Shown: in pieces, positions 1-10,932 of the stretch | Numbering within the stretch: the stretch's first letter is position 1 | How the letters are laid out: every line of letters starts with the position of its first letter | Assembly (NCBI RefSeq): GCF_047948215.1 | Contig: NC_134463.1 | Span: 53,689,201 to 53,753,200, forward strand | Length of the DNA: 64,000 nt | Source of the DNA: Lycorma delicatula | Lineage: Eukaryota > Arthropoda > Insecta > Hemiptera > Fulgoridae | Direction of reading: 5' to 3' | The notes under the pieces: model-generated | Told to the model about the DNA's origin: nothing | Seen by the model: only the letters and a program-made list of their open reading frames with translations | Databases searched by the model: none | Translations under genes and position numbers: made by a program

Positions 1-160
1 TTTGAACTTTTAACAAGGGAACAAGATTTGTTACCAATAAAAATTGCCAGCTATCGATAAAAAATTTATATTCCACAATAACTGTAATATTTATTATAAT
101 CAGTTAGTTGTTTACCTCTTGCATATTTATTATTATTATTGATATTACAAAATTCCGTTG

Positions 161-860
161 TTTTTTCCCCTGTACGAGGTAAAGTAACTATTGTGATTGC
201 AAAAAATTTCGATTATAAGATTTCAACGGAACTATTTATTGACCATCCCTGAATACATTTTGACTAATTTCGGCGTGACGTCTGTACGTACGTACGCATG
301 TATCTCGTATAACTAAAAACGATGCGGCCGTAGGATGTTGAAATTTTGGATTTAGGACTGTTGCAACATCAAGTTATGCATCTCCCTTTTGTTTGCAATC
401 ATTCAAATTTGACTGGACTAAAAGTGTTCAAAAAGCTCAAAATCCCCCAAAATTTTGATATTTTACTTTTTTGTAATGGCAGTAATAAGCCCTTATTGAG
501 AGATTTTTAATGATATTCATAAGTGAGACTTATCTTCATTGGTTCTAAAGTTACAGCCAAAGAAAATTTTAATTAAATATTTGGATCTTAAAAGGGGAAG
601 TCATATCGGTTCGAATCGGACTTCATCTTTTTTTTTTTTCAACTTAAATATATTGATTTGTTAATAATTATTAACCTCAGTAAAAAAAAGAATACAATAA
701 ATAATAATTCTAACAATAAACAAACAAACAAAAAATTGAAAAAATATCAGAAATTATTAATGAAATAAAATTCTTTGTAATTTTCATTTAAAAAAAAAAA
801 ATGGGTATGTGTAATTTAATAGGCGTGCAAGGAAAACATGTGGTGTGTGGACACCACATC
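161..860 (+). repeat. Family R dispersed repeat, copy R1 (near full length)
   Basis: This is one of about ten copies of the commonest repeat in the window. Orientation is set by a left end related to ACTTCCTTGTACGAAGT and a right end related to ATGTGGTGTCCACAT. Shared blocks in order are a TTTCAACGGAA block, a CCATCCCTGAAT block, a CGTGACGTCTGTACGTACGT block, a GCCGTAGGATGTTGAAATTT block, an AATAAGCCC block and a TTTGGATCTTA block. The left end is eroded here. It has no long open frame and no recognisable coding domain. The family is unclassified. Confidence 0.85.
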
Positions 861-1604
861 TTATTTTTTAAGCATATCTTTAAGCGTCATTAGATATTTT
901 ATATACCAAAGATATGTTTGGATAGATTTTACGTACAACATGTGTTTAAATGAAATTTTTAATCCAAAAACTATGTAATACAAAGATAATCTTACGTTAT
1001 AATACTGCAATAAAACTTCCTAAAAAGTGACAGAACATGTTTATTTTTTATTAGAAATAAACATAACAAACCACTTTTCGGATTAAGAATATTGTTTTAA
1101 GTTTTATTATTTTTTTTATAGATATAAAAGTATTACTTTTTATATTTTGTGTCTCATGTTAAATAAAATATATATCTTCATAATTTTTATTACTTTAGGA
1201 AATTAATTTATCTCCATTTTTTATGTATTTCAATATCGTCTAAGTTATAGAATTGTTTACGGTATTCATTTGGTAGTTGATACGATAATATCTTTAAGGA
1301 CTTGTCGAATTATTTACTTTATATTGAACATTATCTTACCATTTTTAATTAGTTACTGATAAGTCAGATTTGTTAAGAATTTATTTATCTAGTTTTTAAT
1401 GTAAATACGTAGCATTTTAATATTATAATCGATTATATAATAAAACTATGTTTTCTTAGGATATAAATTTATATGAATTTTTTAAATCTAAATTTTTATA
1501 TTAAATTTAGAATAAGTTATCCAATTATCTATAAAGTAAAACTATTAAAACAGTTAAAATATCACACTTTTAATGTGATAAAAATCTAATTAGCATTAAG
1601 TCAA
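861..1604. other. AT-rich spacer
   Basis: I see no coding signal, RNA gene or recognisable repeat here. Confidence 0.5.
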
Positions 1605-1735
1605 TCTCTATGGCGGAGTGGTAGTGCGGCCTTCCAATCGGAGGTCCCAGGTTTGAATCCCGATCAGGCACGGTACATCAATCAGTAACTGTAAGTAGGC
1701 GTAAGCCTGTTGTTACTGGATATAAAGAAATAAAT
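1605..1735 (+). repeat. tRNA-derived SINE, type 1
   Basis: A perfect pol III box A (TGGCGGAGTGG, 1611-1621) lies 28 bases upstream of a box B (GGTTTGAATCC, 1650-1660), inside a tRNA-like head ending in GATCAGGCA. The body that follows has no tRNA 3' structure and ends in an A-rich (AAATAAATA) tail. The spacing and the extra tail argue for a SINE and against a functional tRNA gene. Related heads occur at 48143 and 50266 (plus) and at 2410, 22318 and 49635 (minus). Confidence 0.8.
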
Positions 1736-1778
1736 AGACTGACTGGATCTTAACCAGTTACTCTACTCGTATATTTAT

Positions 1779-1819
1779 ATTCTATATTTCAAGAACGGTT
1801 AGTTCTTGAAATATAGAAT
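1779..1819. repeat. Perfect 18-bp hairpin
   Basis: ATTCTATATTTCAAGAAC (1779-1796) is followed by a 5-base loop and its exact reverse complement (1802-1819). It lies about 45 bases after the SINE tail. It could be a small foldback or a mutational palindrome. No function can be assigned. Confidence 0.85.
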
Positions 1820-2317
1820 TTAAATATCGAAAAATATTTATTTAAAATATCGAAAAATTGAAGCTTATTCCCAGAGGGAATAAATGGGAATTTTTATAGT
1901 AATAAGAAAAAAGATATTTAAGGACTTGTTTAAATTCTTTAACTGACAACAAATAAATATCACGTTTTGGAAAAGATTTAACAAGTCTGTCCAACATATA
2001 CATCATATTTTCCAGAAAGAAGCAAAAAAAAAATATGTACAATATCTAAAAAAAAAGATACAACAGGATTTTTTGCAATGATATATGCATTAAAAATAAT
2101 TATAAAAATACATAAAACATATTTTATTTATTTTTAATTAATTATTTAATTAATATTTCTTATATTTAATTAAAAATAATTAAGATCTGGTATTAAATAA
2201 AAACAAAAAAAAGAAAATTAAAACCACACTAATTACTGTAAATTAACAAATATCGATTTGTAAGTAATAACTTGGTTTTTTCTTAATGATATTAACCCAT
2301 AAGTTTAAGGTTGTGCG
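1820..2317. other. AT-rich spacer
   Basis: No supported feature. A 66-codon open frame on the minus strand at 1842-2042 is F/K/Y-rich and looks like chance. Confidence 0.5.
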
Positions 2318-2410
2318 TGGGATATGGAAAATGAAATTTTGTAGCGTAAGAAAAATGCCATCCTGACCGGGATTAGAACCCGGGACTTGCTACTATTAGC
2401 ACTGCCAACG
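2318..2410 (-). repeat. tRNA-derived SINE fragment, type 1
   Basis: On the minus strand this shows a box B-like GGGTTCTAATCC, the GGTCAGGATGGCATTTTT linker and the CATTTTCCATATCCC block seen in other type 1 SINEs of the window. The box A end is lost or strongly diverged. Confidence 0.7.
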
Positions 2411-3026
2411 TTAGTTCAAAAATCCCGTACAGAACTATAACCCAAGTGTGTTTTTTACTCCTTTAAACTTCGAAGATTTAATAAATAACGTTATTTACGA
2501 ACTTCATAATTTAATATTTAATTTATCATTGCCTTTTCCCTGTAATATTTCGTTTCTTTCCTTGAATTTTCATTCATTTTTAAACAAAATTTTGTTGTGA
2601 ATATTATTTCAGTTCTATTCCTCGTTTCCCACCTCAAAAAAGAAAAAAAATATTAATAATAAAAAGTAATTATGAATATTGTGTACATTTGTTTAAAATA
2701 TACGAGTTTAAAACATTTTAAAATCTTGCTTCAGAAAATTTTCAATTATCTTTGCAAAGATCCTGGGCGATTCATGTTACTGTACTCAAATAGCGTACTT
2801 TGGTGTTAATACAGGTGGGTTTTTTTAATTAGGCAGATATGTATTTAGAATGTTGCTGAAAGTGTGTGGGTTCAAATTAATGTCACAGCAGATCATTGAA
2901 AAAATGTAAATCTTTGTTGGTTCTCTTAGAACTGGTTTTTTAAAAATAAAATAAAATATTAAATAAATATTTTACAATACTATATAACTTGAAACACTTT
3001 TAAATCAATTGTAATTAATAAAAACA
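2411..3026. other. AT-rich spacer
   Basis: No coding, RNA or repeat signal that I can support. Confidence 0.5.
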
Positions 3027-3813
3027 TCTGATGTGGACACCACATGACTTCTTTGTACGCCTATTAAATTACATATACATATTTTTTTTTAAATGAATAG
3101 TACATAAAATTTTCTTCTGATATATTTTCAATTTTTTTTTATTTTTAGAATTATTATTTATTATAATTGTTTTTTTTACTTTGGTGAAAAATTGTTAATA
3201 CATTAATATGTTTATAGGTATAAACATATTTATAAATATAAATTAATATATTTATTAATAAATTAATAAGTTAATTATTAATAAATCAATATGTTTAAAT
3301 TAAAAAAAAGTTAAAAAAAGATGAAGTTTAAAAATAAGAACTAATGTTCCTTCTCCTTGTAAGATCCAAATATTTCATAATTAAAATTTTTTTTGATTAA
3401 GAGTTATAAAACTCTGGAACCAACGAAAAAAGTTACAACTTAACAATATCGTTGATAAGCTCACAATGAGGGCTTATTACTGCAGTTAAGAAAAAGTCCG
3501 AAATCCAAATTTTTGGGGGGTTTTGGGCTTTTTCGGACACTTTTGGTCCAGTGGATTGCAATCAAAACTGGTGGTCCACAACTAGATGTTACAAAAGTCC
3601 TAAATCAAAAATTTCAACATCCTACAGCTAATCGTTTTTGAGTTAGTGAGATACATACATACTATGTACGTATGTACGTACGTACAGACGTCACGTCGAA
3701 ACTAGTCAAAATGGATTCATGGATGGTCAAAACGGATATTTCCGATAAAATATGAAAACCGAAATTTTTCGCGATCACAATACCTTTTTTACTTTGTACA
3801 ACGAAGTAAAAAA
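3027..3813 (-). repeat. Family R dispersed repeat, copy R2 (full length)
   Basis: This is the most complete copy, about 787 bp in reverse orientation. It begins at the TGATGTGGACACCACAT terminal hairpin (3029-3045), followed by GACTTCTTTGTACGCC. It runs through all shared blocks, including an extended CGTACGTACGTAC tract near 3670-3685. It ends at a hairpin of the form TTTACTT-loop-GAAGTAAA (3788-3810). No coding capacity is visible. Confidence 0.9.
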
Positions 3814-5247
3814 TTAGAGATAAACCGGTAAAATCTATTTTTATATATTTTTAAAAAAAGCTGTAAGATTCGGTGTTAAGTTCAAAGAATTGTATAAGTG
3901 TGACCAGTTGTAACACTTAAATCAGTGTACCGTAATTTATTTTGCAAATTTATTTTACATGATAAAAAAATATATGTTTTAATCTCTTTATGGTTAAAGT
4001 CTGGTAAAATATAAAACAGTAAATGTTTTTTTTCAAGAAAAATGTGGGAGGAGTTTACTTATGTCAAAAACATGTAAATAATGAATTTATTTTACTGGAA
4101 TACAACATTCCAGCAGCATCCTGTTCTTGTATCTTAGCCTAATGTATAGAATTCCAATTACCCAAATTGCCAATTAATTTTATTATTTTCGGGAGTTCAA
4201 CGTTTTTTTAAACGTCTGAATTACCATTTTTAATACATCAACAACTTTTTTATTTATATCATTTTAAAATAAATCGATCATATTTTATTATACAATTCAT
4301 GCGCCATTTTATAGATGTAGTGTTTTTTAGACAAATAAGTTTATTAAATTTTTCGTTATTTTTTATTTTCCCAATCAATTTATGTATATTTTAATTAGTT
4401 ACCCATACATTAATTTTTTCACTACGTGTTTTTTCACAGATCGTTTTGCTTTGATCGTCACTCGTTTCGTTTGATAAATTGATTAAGCCAAAAATATTTT
4501 TAACTTTGTATCTATTTTATGAATTGTTTATTTTGGAAGTTCCTTTGGAATCCCTTATCATGTGCTTCTTGTCAAGCGACTTATTTATGGCTCCACTTAG
4601 GGAGCCGATTATAAATATACTGGTTGTTGAACAAAAACAAAAAAAAAATAAAATAAAACTTGGTATCTAATTTAATTTTTTTTAATTTAAATTCTATAAT
4701 AATAGAGGAGAAAGTAGAAAACCTCTGGTTTTCATACTAATAAATTGAACACCAAAAGAGAAATTTTATAGTTTATTTAGCGGAACAAGGTTTAAACTAT
4801 CTACGTAAAAATAATTATGTATAAATTACATGAAAAACTTAAAAGTTCATTTTTTTACAATAATTATTAATATTGATGTATTATTAGAAGTAAAGGTTAA
4901 TATTTTAATTAATTTTGAAAAAAAAAAACATGAATAGAATACACTTTTTAATTTTAATCATGATATTTTTGACGAAAATGAAGTAAAATATTTATTTTTT
5001 TAGTTCTTGACAATATTGAAGTATTTGCTTCTAATTCCATTAAAAGATGGTTAACGATTAAGATTTATCAATCATATTGCCATGCAAAATATTTAGTAGT
5101 TGAATAATGAATTACATCATTACAGAAAAAGGATTTTTATTATAATAAAAGGATAAAGCAAAGATAAAGGATGTAATAATCTACGCAACACATCAGTTAT
5201 TGGATAAGAGCTAATTTTTTTGTGAAAAAGAGTGGCTATAGAAAGTA
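3814..5247. other. AT-rich spacer
   Basis: Over 1.4 kb with no supported gene or repeat. The 63-codon frame at 4479 has no recognisable domain and low-complexity flanks. Confidence 0.5.
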
Positions 5248-5749
5248 GAAATATTGGTACTTACGTATTAACGCCACCGCAGCTACAGCTTTATTTAAAA
5301 ACAAAGTAGTCAATCGGATTTAGGTGGAAAATGGGCCGCAGCAGATTCAAAACAGAATATAAATGGTTATTTATATTTATTTATTCTATAAATATAATTT
5401 AACCAAACTTAACCTACGCTCGCTTCGCTCGCTAACCTTGACTAATTACACCGTAATTTTTTGAGTATTTATTTAATAAATTCAGTAATTATTGCAATTT
5501 GATTATTTAAATAATAAATAATTGTAATTTATTAAATAAATACTCAAAAAATTACGGTGTTAATTAGTCAAAGTTAGCGAGCGAAGCGAGCGTAGGTTAA
5601 GTTTGGTTAAATTATATTTATAAAATAAATATTTATCTATTTATGTTAAACTTTATATTGGCCCATTTTCCACCGAAATTCGATTGACTACTTTTACTTT
5701 GTTTTTAAATAAAGCTGCGGTGGCGTTAATACGTAAGTACCGAAATATT
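5248..5749. mobile_element. Foldback MITE with 8-bp target-site duplication
   Basis: The element body is 5256-5741 (486 bp). Each arm is roughly 220-240 bp and the two are near-perfect reverse complements. Both begin GGTACTTACGTATTAACGCC and both contain the CTACGCTCGCTTCGCTCGCT block. The body is flanked by identical 8-bp direct repeats GAAATATT at 5248-5255 and 5742-5749. There is no coding capacity. An 8-bp duplication is typical of hAT-, P- and Merlin-type elements. The GG start is less typical of hAT, so I leave the superfamily open. The small number of arm mismatches and intact duplications suggest a fairly recent insertion. Confidence 0.93.
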
Positions 5750-6319
5750 ATTTGAAATTAATCTTTCTTTTAAATGGTCAAAGAAATATTTAGCTCTGAC
5801 AATTAATTAAAATCTTCAGAAGGAATAGAATCGATAGAAGAAAATAATTTTAAGGATTTGAAAGGTGTTCAAGTTCCATTTTGTAGTTTTCACTGTACGT
5901 TGCAACACCGATAGTTTGTCGGTGAAAGCCACTAGGTAACATATACATAGTGTATCACGAAGTTCTTGCTGGACTTTCATAACCTATTCTTTTCTTGAAA
6001 ATAATGGTAGAAGTTCATATAAACATAATGTTCTAAAATGCTTCGTTTGCGAGTTACGGCTAGTGAAATATTTCACACGGCTACCCAAGTGAAATGAGGT
6101 CGTACTGAAATTTTTAGCTCGTTAATTAAGGAAAAATTAGGGATTTCTTATTTCATTGACTTAAAAAATCGAATAAAATAAGTCCTAGAACCATATCTAT
6201 CGTAGTTTGTAAGAAATCTGAGATGAAAGCCAATAAACTGGAGTAAAAAACTGATTTTTAGGTTTGACGAACAATAACTTAGTTAAATACATATAATAAA
6301 TATAGATGTAATATATAAA

Positions 6320-7641
6320 TACACCGGATGATTACAAATGAAATATACACTTTCCTTAGTTTATTAAAAATTTATTTTTTAAGAGTTGAGATGGTTACTT
6401 ACATGATTATACAGAAGAATTCTTCAAGTTTTTATTTATAAATGTTTATTGCGTGCTCCTTTTGTAACACGGTAGTCGAATTCGTCCCAAACACGTGCAA
6501 GCATATGCCAGTCAACGGTAGTAACAGCATTTGCGATGCATTGCTTAAAGTCGTCGATATCAACAGGTAGGCCGGTACAAAAACCTTGTCTTTTACATAA
6601 CCCCAAAAAAAGTAGTCGCAAGGCGTTAAGTCTTGATTATGTAGTGGCCAAAATCATGTTTTCCTCACTGGCACACGGCCAATCGTCTGGGAAGGCAAAG
6701 CATTCATCCAGATAATTTCTGACCTGCAAGTGACAGTGAAGCGGAGCTCCAACTTGTACAAAAACGAAGTTGTTAAAATCATTCTCGAGTTGAGACATTA
6801 GCCATTCATTTAACATATCTAGATAAATTACTGCGGTTACTATCACTTCCTGAAAAAAGAACTGCCCGTACACCATTTCACGAGGTACAGCGCAAAATAC
6901 GTCCATTTTAGTGGAATCGCGTATGTGTTGTAAACTTTCTCTTGGGTTTACTGTACCCCATATTCTTACATTATGTCTATTAACATTTTATCTAATGAGA
7001 AACGTACATTCATCACCGAAAATTGGGCGATGAGAAAAGCCATCGTCATTTTCAACACATTCCTGCAAATCCACACAAAAATGCTTACGGTAAGACTTTA
7101 TCGTCGAATTTAACATTGTATTAACTGTAAATTATAAGGCGTCATTTTCAATTGTTTCGGCAGAATTTTCCACAGATTGGGTTTAGGAATTTGCAATTCT
7201 AATCTCGCTAATTTAATCGACTTTGCTGAGCTACGTTGATACACATCACAAACACGATCGATTTGTTCTTCTGAAACAGGAGGTATTCCAACACTTTTCT
7301 TTTTTCAGACACCTTGTGTTTTGAAACTGTTTATTCCAGTCGCAGATTGATTTTCTTATTGGTGGTGATTTTCCATATTTTATTCTGAAACGTCGCTGTA
7401 CGATAGTAACCGAGTTTGTTTTAGCTAATTCAAGCACATAAAAAGCTTTCTCTACTGCAGTAGCGGCCATCTTGCCAGACTGGTAACATGACACATCAAT
7501 CGGTTACATTAGCAGCAGAGCAGATATAACAACATAAACTTTAAAAAATTGCCTGCGAAATTTATTGTATTCACATACACCAGTTTAATTTTTTATAAGC
7601 TATCGAAACTGTATATTTCATATGTAATCACCCTTATGGTA
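6320..7641 (-). mobile_element. Nested 1.3-kb mariner-like transposon
   Basis: The TIRs are GGATGATTACAAATGAAATA (from 6326) and, on the other strand, GGGTGATTACATATGAAATA (from about 7633). They match at 26 of about 29 positions. The extreme ends are less alike and abut TA at 6320-6321 and 7640-7641. The ~1.32 kb length fits mariner. The element encloses a broken transposase reading right to left and sits inside the element at 5944-8948, so it inserted later. Confidence 0.85.
6436..7494 (-). pseudogene. Degenerate mariner-like transposase (DUF4817-type HTH plus DDE)
   Basis: Three disconnected minus-strand pieces align in order with the insect DUF4817/DDE transposases. The N-terminal piece (7246-7494) carries the helix-turn-helix signature KTNSVTIVQRRFRIKYGKSP followed by RKSICDWNKQF. 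The middle piece (6637-6906) has VFCAVPREMVYGQFFFQE and FVFVQVGAP, where the family normally has an Asp in QDGAP. That apparent second catalytic Asp is Val here. Across the next frame break comes QDLTPCDYFFWGYVKDKVF. The C-terminal piece (6436-6621) ends RVWDEFDYRVTKGARNKHL. Frame breaks, stop codons and the lost Asp make it non-functional. Its role would have been cut-and-paste transposition at TA sites. Confidence 0.88.
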
Positions 7642-7821
7642 TTATAAGCACATATAATATTTAAAAAACAAAAATTGTAGAAAATTTAATTCTGCTCATA
7701 ATGGCGTAACATAAGTTGAATACATAAATAAATTTTTTTTTAAATTCGAATTTTATTTAGATACAGCACGCTTAATCAAAGCGAATTTTATAAAAACCGT
7801 TAAAAAATGAGCCCGCCATTT

Positions 7822-8013
7822 TCAACGCATTTCTTGACACGCGTCTGTAATTTTTTCTTGCCCTTTTTGTTTCTTCAGGCTGTCCTTAAGTTGCTCAGCC
7901 GCATTCATAATGCGAATAACTTCCTCAGGAGAATGTATTTTTGTTTTGTATACAATATTTTTCATGCATCCCCAAACGAAAAAATCGAAAGGTGTTAGAT
8001 CAGACGATTCGAT
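7822..8013 (-). pseudogene. Transposase C-terminal fragment of the outer mariner-like element
   Basis: This minus-strand frame ends with a TGA at 7822-7824. It reads SDLTPFDFFVWGCMKNIVY, the characteristic (S)PDLTPxDFFxWGxxK segment containing the last catalytic Asp. It continues KTKIHSPEEVIRIMNAAEQL and ends TDACQEMR. Immediately upstream is an in-frame stop and then a scrambled, partly duplicated WxxRS-like stretch. The sequence is clearly different from the nested transposase at 6436-7494, so it belongs to a second family, the 5944-8948 element. A plus-strand open frame over the same bases (7807-7998) is a shadow. Confidence 0.82.
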
Positions 8014-8948
8014 TCAGAATTGTTAGATCTCGACCTTTTCCATTTCTCAGGAAAACTATTATACCGCATTACTTCAATGGCAAACCGGTCGAGTTCAAAT
8101 TAAAATTCACAGAAAACCTTCGCTAACGACAGGCAGTTCGCAGTACCCGATATAGTTATTGTTCTTTACAGAATGATTTAAACACCAATACAGTATTACG
8201 CAATGTTGATCAACTGTTATTTCATTGCCAAATTGGAAATAATAATTTTTCAAATAATTTACTGTATTTCTGTCATTAATAAAAAAAATAACCTAAGTAA
8301 TTTTTTATTTTACAATAGTACTGTAATTTACAGTTTAAAAAAAAAATTGTAACAGTAAATTCTCTTTCTACAAATTTCTCACATTACCAAAAAATAATTT
8401 AGTTTTTTTTTTACATTAAATTCTTTACTTTCTGACGAATTTAGTAATAAACTGTATTTCTTTTTAATAAAATTTGAATTTTTCTAACTTTTCTGTGATG
8501 GATACTTATCTTACACTATTTTGTTCAACATTAAACAGGTTAATCTTGAACAGGTTTTGTTTAAATGTTTTGTGTGTTTATTGCCTATTTAACAAAGCTA
8601 TTTTAAGTCAAACATAAAATCCAGTGTCTTTTCCTAATTTATTTGTTTTCACCCCGGATTTAATAAAACCTATTACAGATATGATTCTGGGAACTAATTT
8701 ATTCGATTTTTCAAGTTAAAAACCATAATGAATCACTAATTCTGCTTCTTAATTACCGTCCTAAAAATTTTAATACATCATCATTTCATCGGAGTAGCTG
8801 AAATCTGAGCGAAATGTTTTACCAGCCGTAACTCTTAAACGAAGCATTTAAGAACATAGTTTATATAAATTTTTACCATTATTTTCAATAGTAGAATAGG
8901 TTATACTATAAATTAAACTTCCGGAAGAACTTCGTGATACACTCTGTA

Positions 8949-9957
8949 TTTTAATGGCTTTTCTTAAGTCTTAATGCATGCTGTTGATTCACGATACGTC
9001 ACATAATGGTCTAACGTGCTGAGATTATTTAAAAATATGGATTTATTATTTGAAACTAGATATAATGAACTATAAACATAAATTTAAAAAAATTGCATTT
9101 TGTAAAAAAGACCTATTAATATTTTATTTAGTGGTTTGGTATACAGAAGAATTAATCACGTATTTATTTCTATCAATAACCGTTTGTTGTTTAAACACAG
9201 TTTGTTAGTAGCTTGGTTCAATAATAATGCAGTCTGTTATAGATCTTAAGCAATTCATTTCTAAGAAGCTATCCTGTTTGTTTTTAAGAAATATTTTATA
9301 TTATATAGGCTATATATATATATATATTTATAAAAGAAAAATAAGACATAAATTTTAAAATAATTTGTTATAAGGCAACAAGAAGTTAAAATATTTTAAA
9401 GCAGTAAATATCAGATCGTTAGGCGAATAAAAATCTATAAAATAAATAAAACGAATAACTAAATTAAATAAATATCATAAATAAAATAGAAAACATTTTC
9501 AAATACACCGATTTAATAATTTTAAAACGCGTCAAATATAAAACCATTAATTTATCAATTTTTTTTCTATTTCATAAAAATTAAACTATAAAACTTAAAT
9601 CAAATGCAAATTAGACCAGATTGAACGAGTTAACAGTATTTTTATTATTACATTATTATTAGGAATCAGAATTCATAAATCCAATTAGAAAAAAAAACAT
9701 CAGTTGATAAATATAATTTTATTTTATTGTACAATTTAAAAAATTTATTTATTATTTTTTAGATCTTAATCTTAAGTTGATATAATTGCTTAGTTAAATT
9801 TAAAAAAAATATTACTTCAATTAAAAAATTATTAAAAAAAATCATAAATTATGCAATTAAAAAAATTGTGAAAGTTATTACTTTTTTCCTGGCGTTTATA
9901 TAAATATTAAAACTTGATAAAGAATTAATTTTACTTCTACGATTAGGTTTAATTTAT
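8949..9957. other. AT-rich spacer
   Basis: One kilobase without coding or RNA signal; a short TA run lies at about 9310-9327. Confidence 0.5.
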
Positions 9958-9959
9958 AT

Positions 9960-10932
9960 TTATCATCATCATTTCAGTCGTTGTCGATAGATGCAGGATG
10001 AAGAGCTCTTCAGCCTGTTTTCAACTGATACGGTCTTGTGCAACCTTCAGCCAATTCGGCTTAATGTATTTCATAATATCATCAATTCGATGATCAATTG
10101 GTCTTATTTTTTGGGCGTTTAAAACGTAGTGGTATCCATTTAAGTGCTAATTAAGCCCATCTGCAATCAATACTTCTCGTTACATGACCTAACCACTGCC
10201 ATTTTAATCTTTAACTTTCTTGATTACATCATGTACTTTCCTCTATTCTCCGATCCATTCACAGGTCTTCCTATCTTGTCTGGTAATTCCAAACATACTT
10301 TATTTTTCTTTGAACCCCCAGCTTCTGTATTGATTGAACAGTTAAAGGATGAATTGATTGAAACGTTTCTTTTTAAGGCAAAAGGGGAGTTTTTTTAAAA
10401 ACAATATTATATTCAATTTTATATTCTCCCGAATGCCTGAGCATTAATTCGTCGTTCAACTTCTTCAACTGTATCACCTTCAGTTAACATCTGTCGGCCA
10501 GGATATATGTAATGTTCGAGTTCTCCAGAGACAAAGATCTTTCCTTCGTTGGTAAACTTGTTGAATATGACCTTGGCTCTTTTTAAGGTTCATCCTTAAA
10601 TTATAGTATCAATCATCCCAACCCCGTAGGGGAAGACACCCGCCTTGTGACGCTTCCGGTTCCCCCCCCCCATTTTTAACTCTGATGGGCTTCAACGGGA
10701 TCGTTTTTCGCACTTTAACTTTTTACATCTCATAGTAATAAGCCAGGCCTCGTTGAGTATAGTATTCATCAGACACCTACCGGAACTTTGTAATTTTTCT
10801 GATTTTTGTAAGAAGAGAATTTTGTCATCTCCGAATCTCAGGTGGTTTAGATAGACACCATTTATTCGTATGGCCTCTTTCCATTATAGCTTTCTAAATA
10901 CCTCCTCAAAGCAGGCTGAGTAGAGCATGGGT
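9960..10932 (-). pseudogene. RTE-type LINE, 3' part of reverse transcriptase ORF
   Basis: Read right to left, this gives the end of an RTE-clade RT, with several frameshifts. In order it reads LYSACFEEVFRKL, INGVYLNHLRFGDDKILFLQ (the F-ADD catalytic box with Ala to Gly), MNTILNEAWLITMRCKK, and ELEHYIYPGRQM. These are followed by TVEEVERRINAQAFGR, LKRNVSIN, MFGITRQDRKTCEWI, WQWLGHVT and AELAEGCTRP. After the coding part comes a TGAAATGATGATGATAAA tail. A (TGA)n-like 3' end is a hallmark of RTE elements. It is 5'-truncated at about 10932, as expected for target-primed reverse transcription. The open frame on the plus strand at 10144-10398 is a shadow. Confidence 0.85.

Larger units (their letters stand above)
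5944..8948 (-). mobile_element. Outer mariner-like transposon with ~270-bp inverted repeats, split by a nested element
   Basis: The left end (from 5944, TACATAGTGTATCACGAAG) and the right end (reverse complement from 8948, TACAGAGTGTATCACGAAG) are inverted repeats. Diverged homology runs inward to about 6215 and 8675. It includes the AGCCGTAACTC-AAACGAAGCAT and CCATTATTTTCAA blocks. Both ends abut TA, as expected for the Tc1/mariner superfamily. Without the nested 1.3 kb element it would be about 1.7 kb. A decayed transposase C-terminus lies at 7822-8013 on the minus strand. Coding sequence upstream of this (8014-8670) is too degraded for me to follow. Confidence 0.8.

Noticed and set aside
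161..860. Family R as Helitrons
   Set aside because: A hairpin near the right end is suggestive. However, the sequence after it varies (CTTA, CAGA, CTAA, AAAG), there is no constant TC start, and the family has inner 12-bp inverted repeats. CTRR termini are not supported.
1605..1680. Functional tRNA gene
   Set aside because: Box A and box B are good, but no complete cloverleaf or anticodon stem is visible, and SINE-type body sequence follows.
4479..4670. 63-codon open frame
   Set aside because: Hydrophobic, no domain, ends in a poly-A/Lys artefact.
7807..8126. Two plus-strand open frames
   Set aside because: Shadow frames of the minus-strand transposase C-terminus at 7822-8013.
10144..10398. 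84-codon open frame on the plus strand
   Set aside because: It is antisense to a continuous RTE reverse-transcriptase remnant, which explains the coding-like composition.
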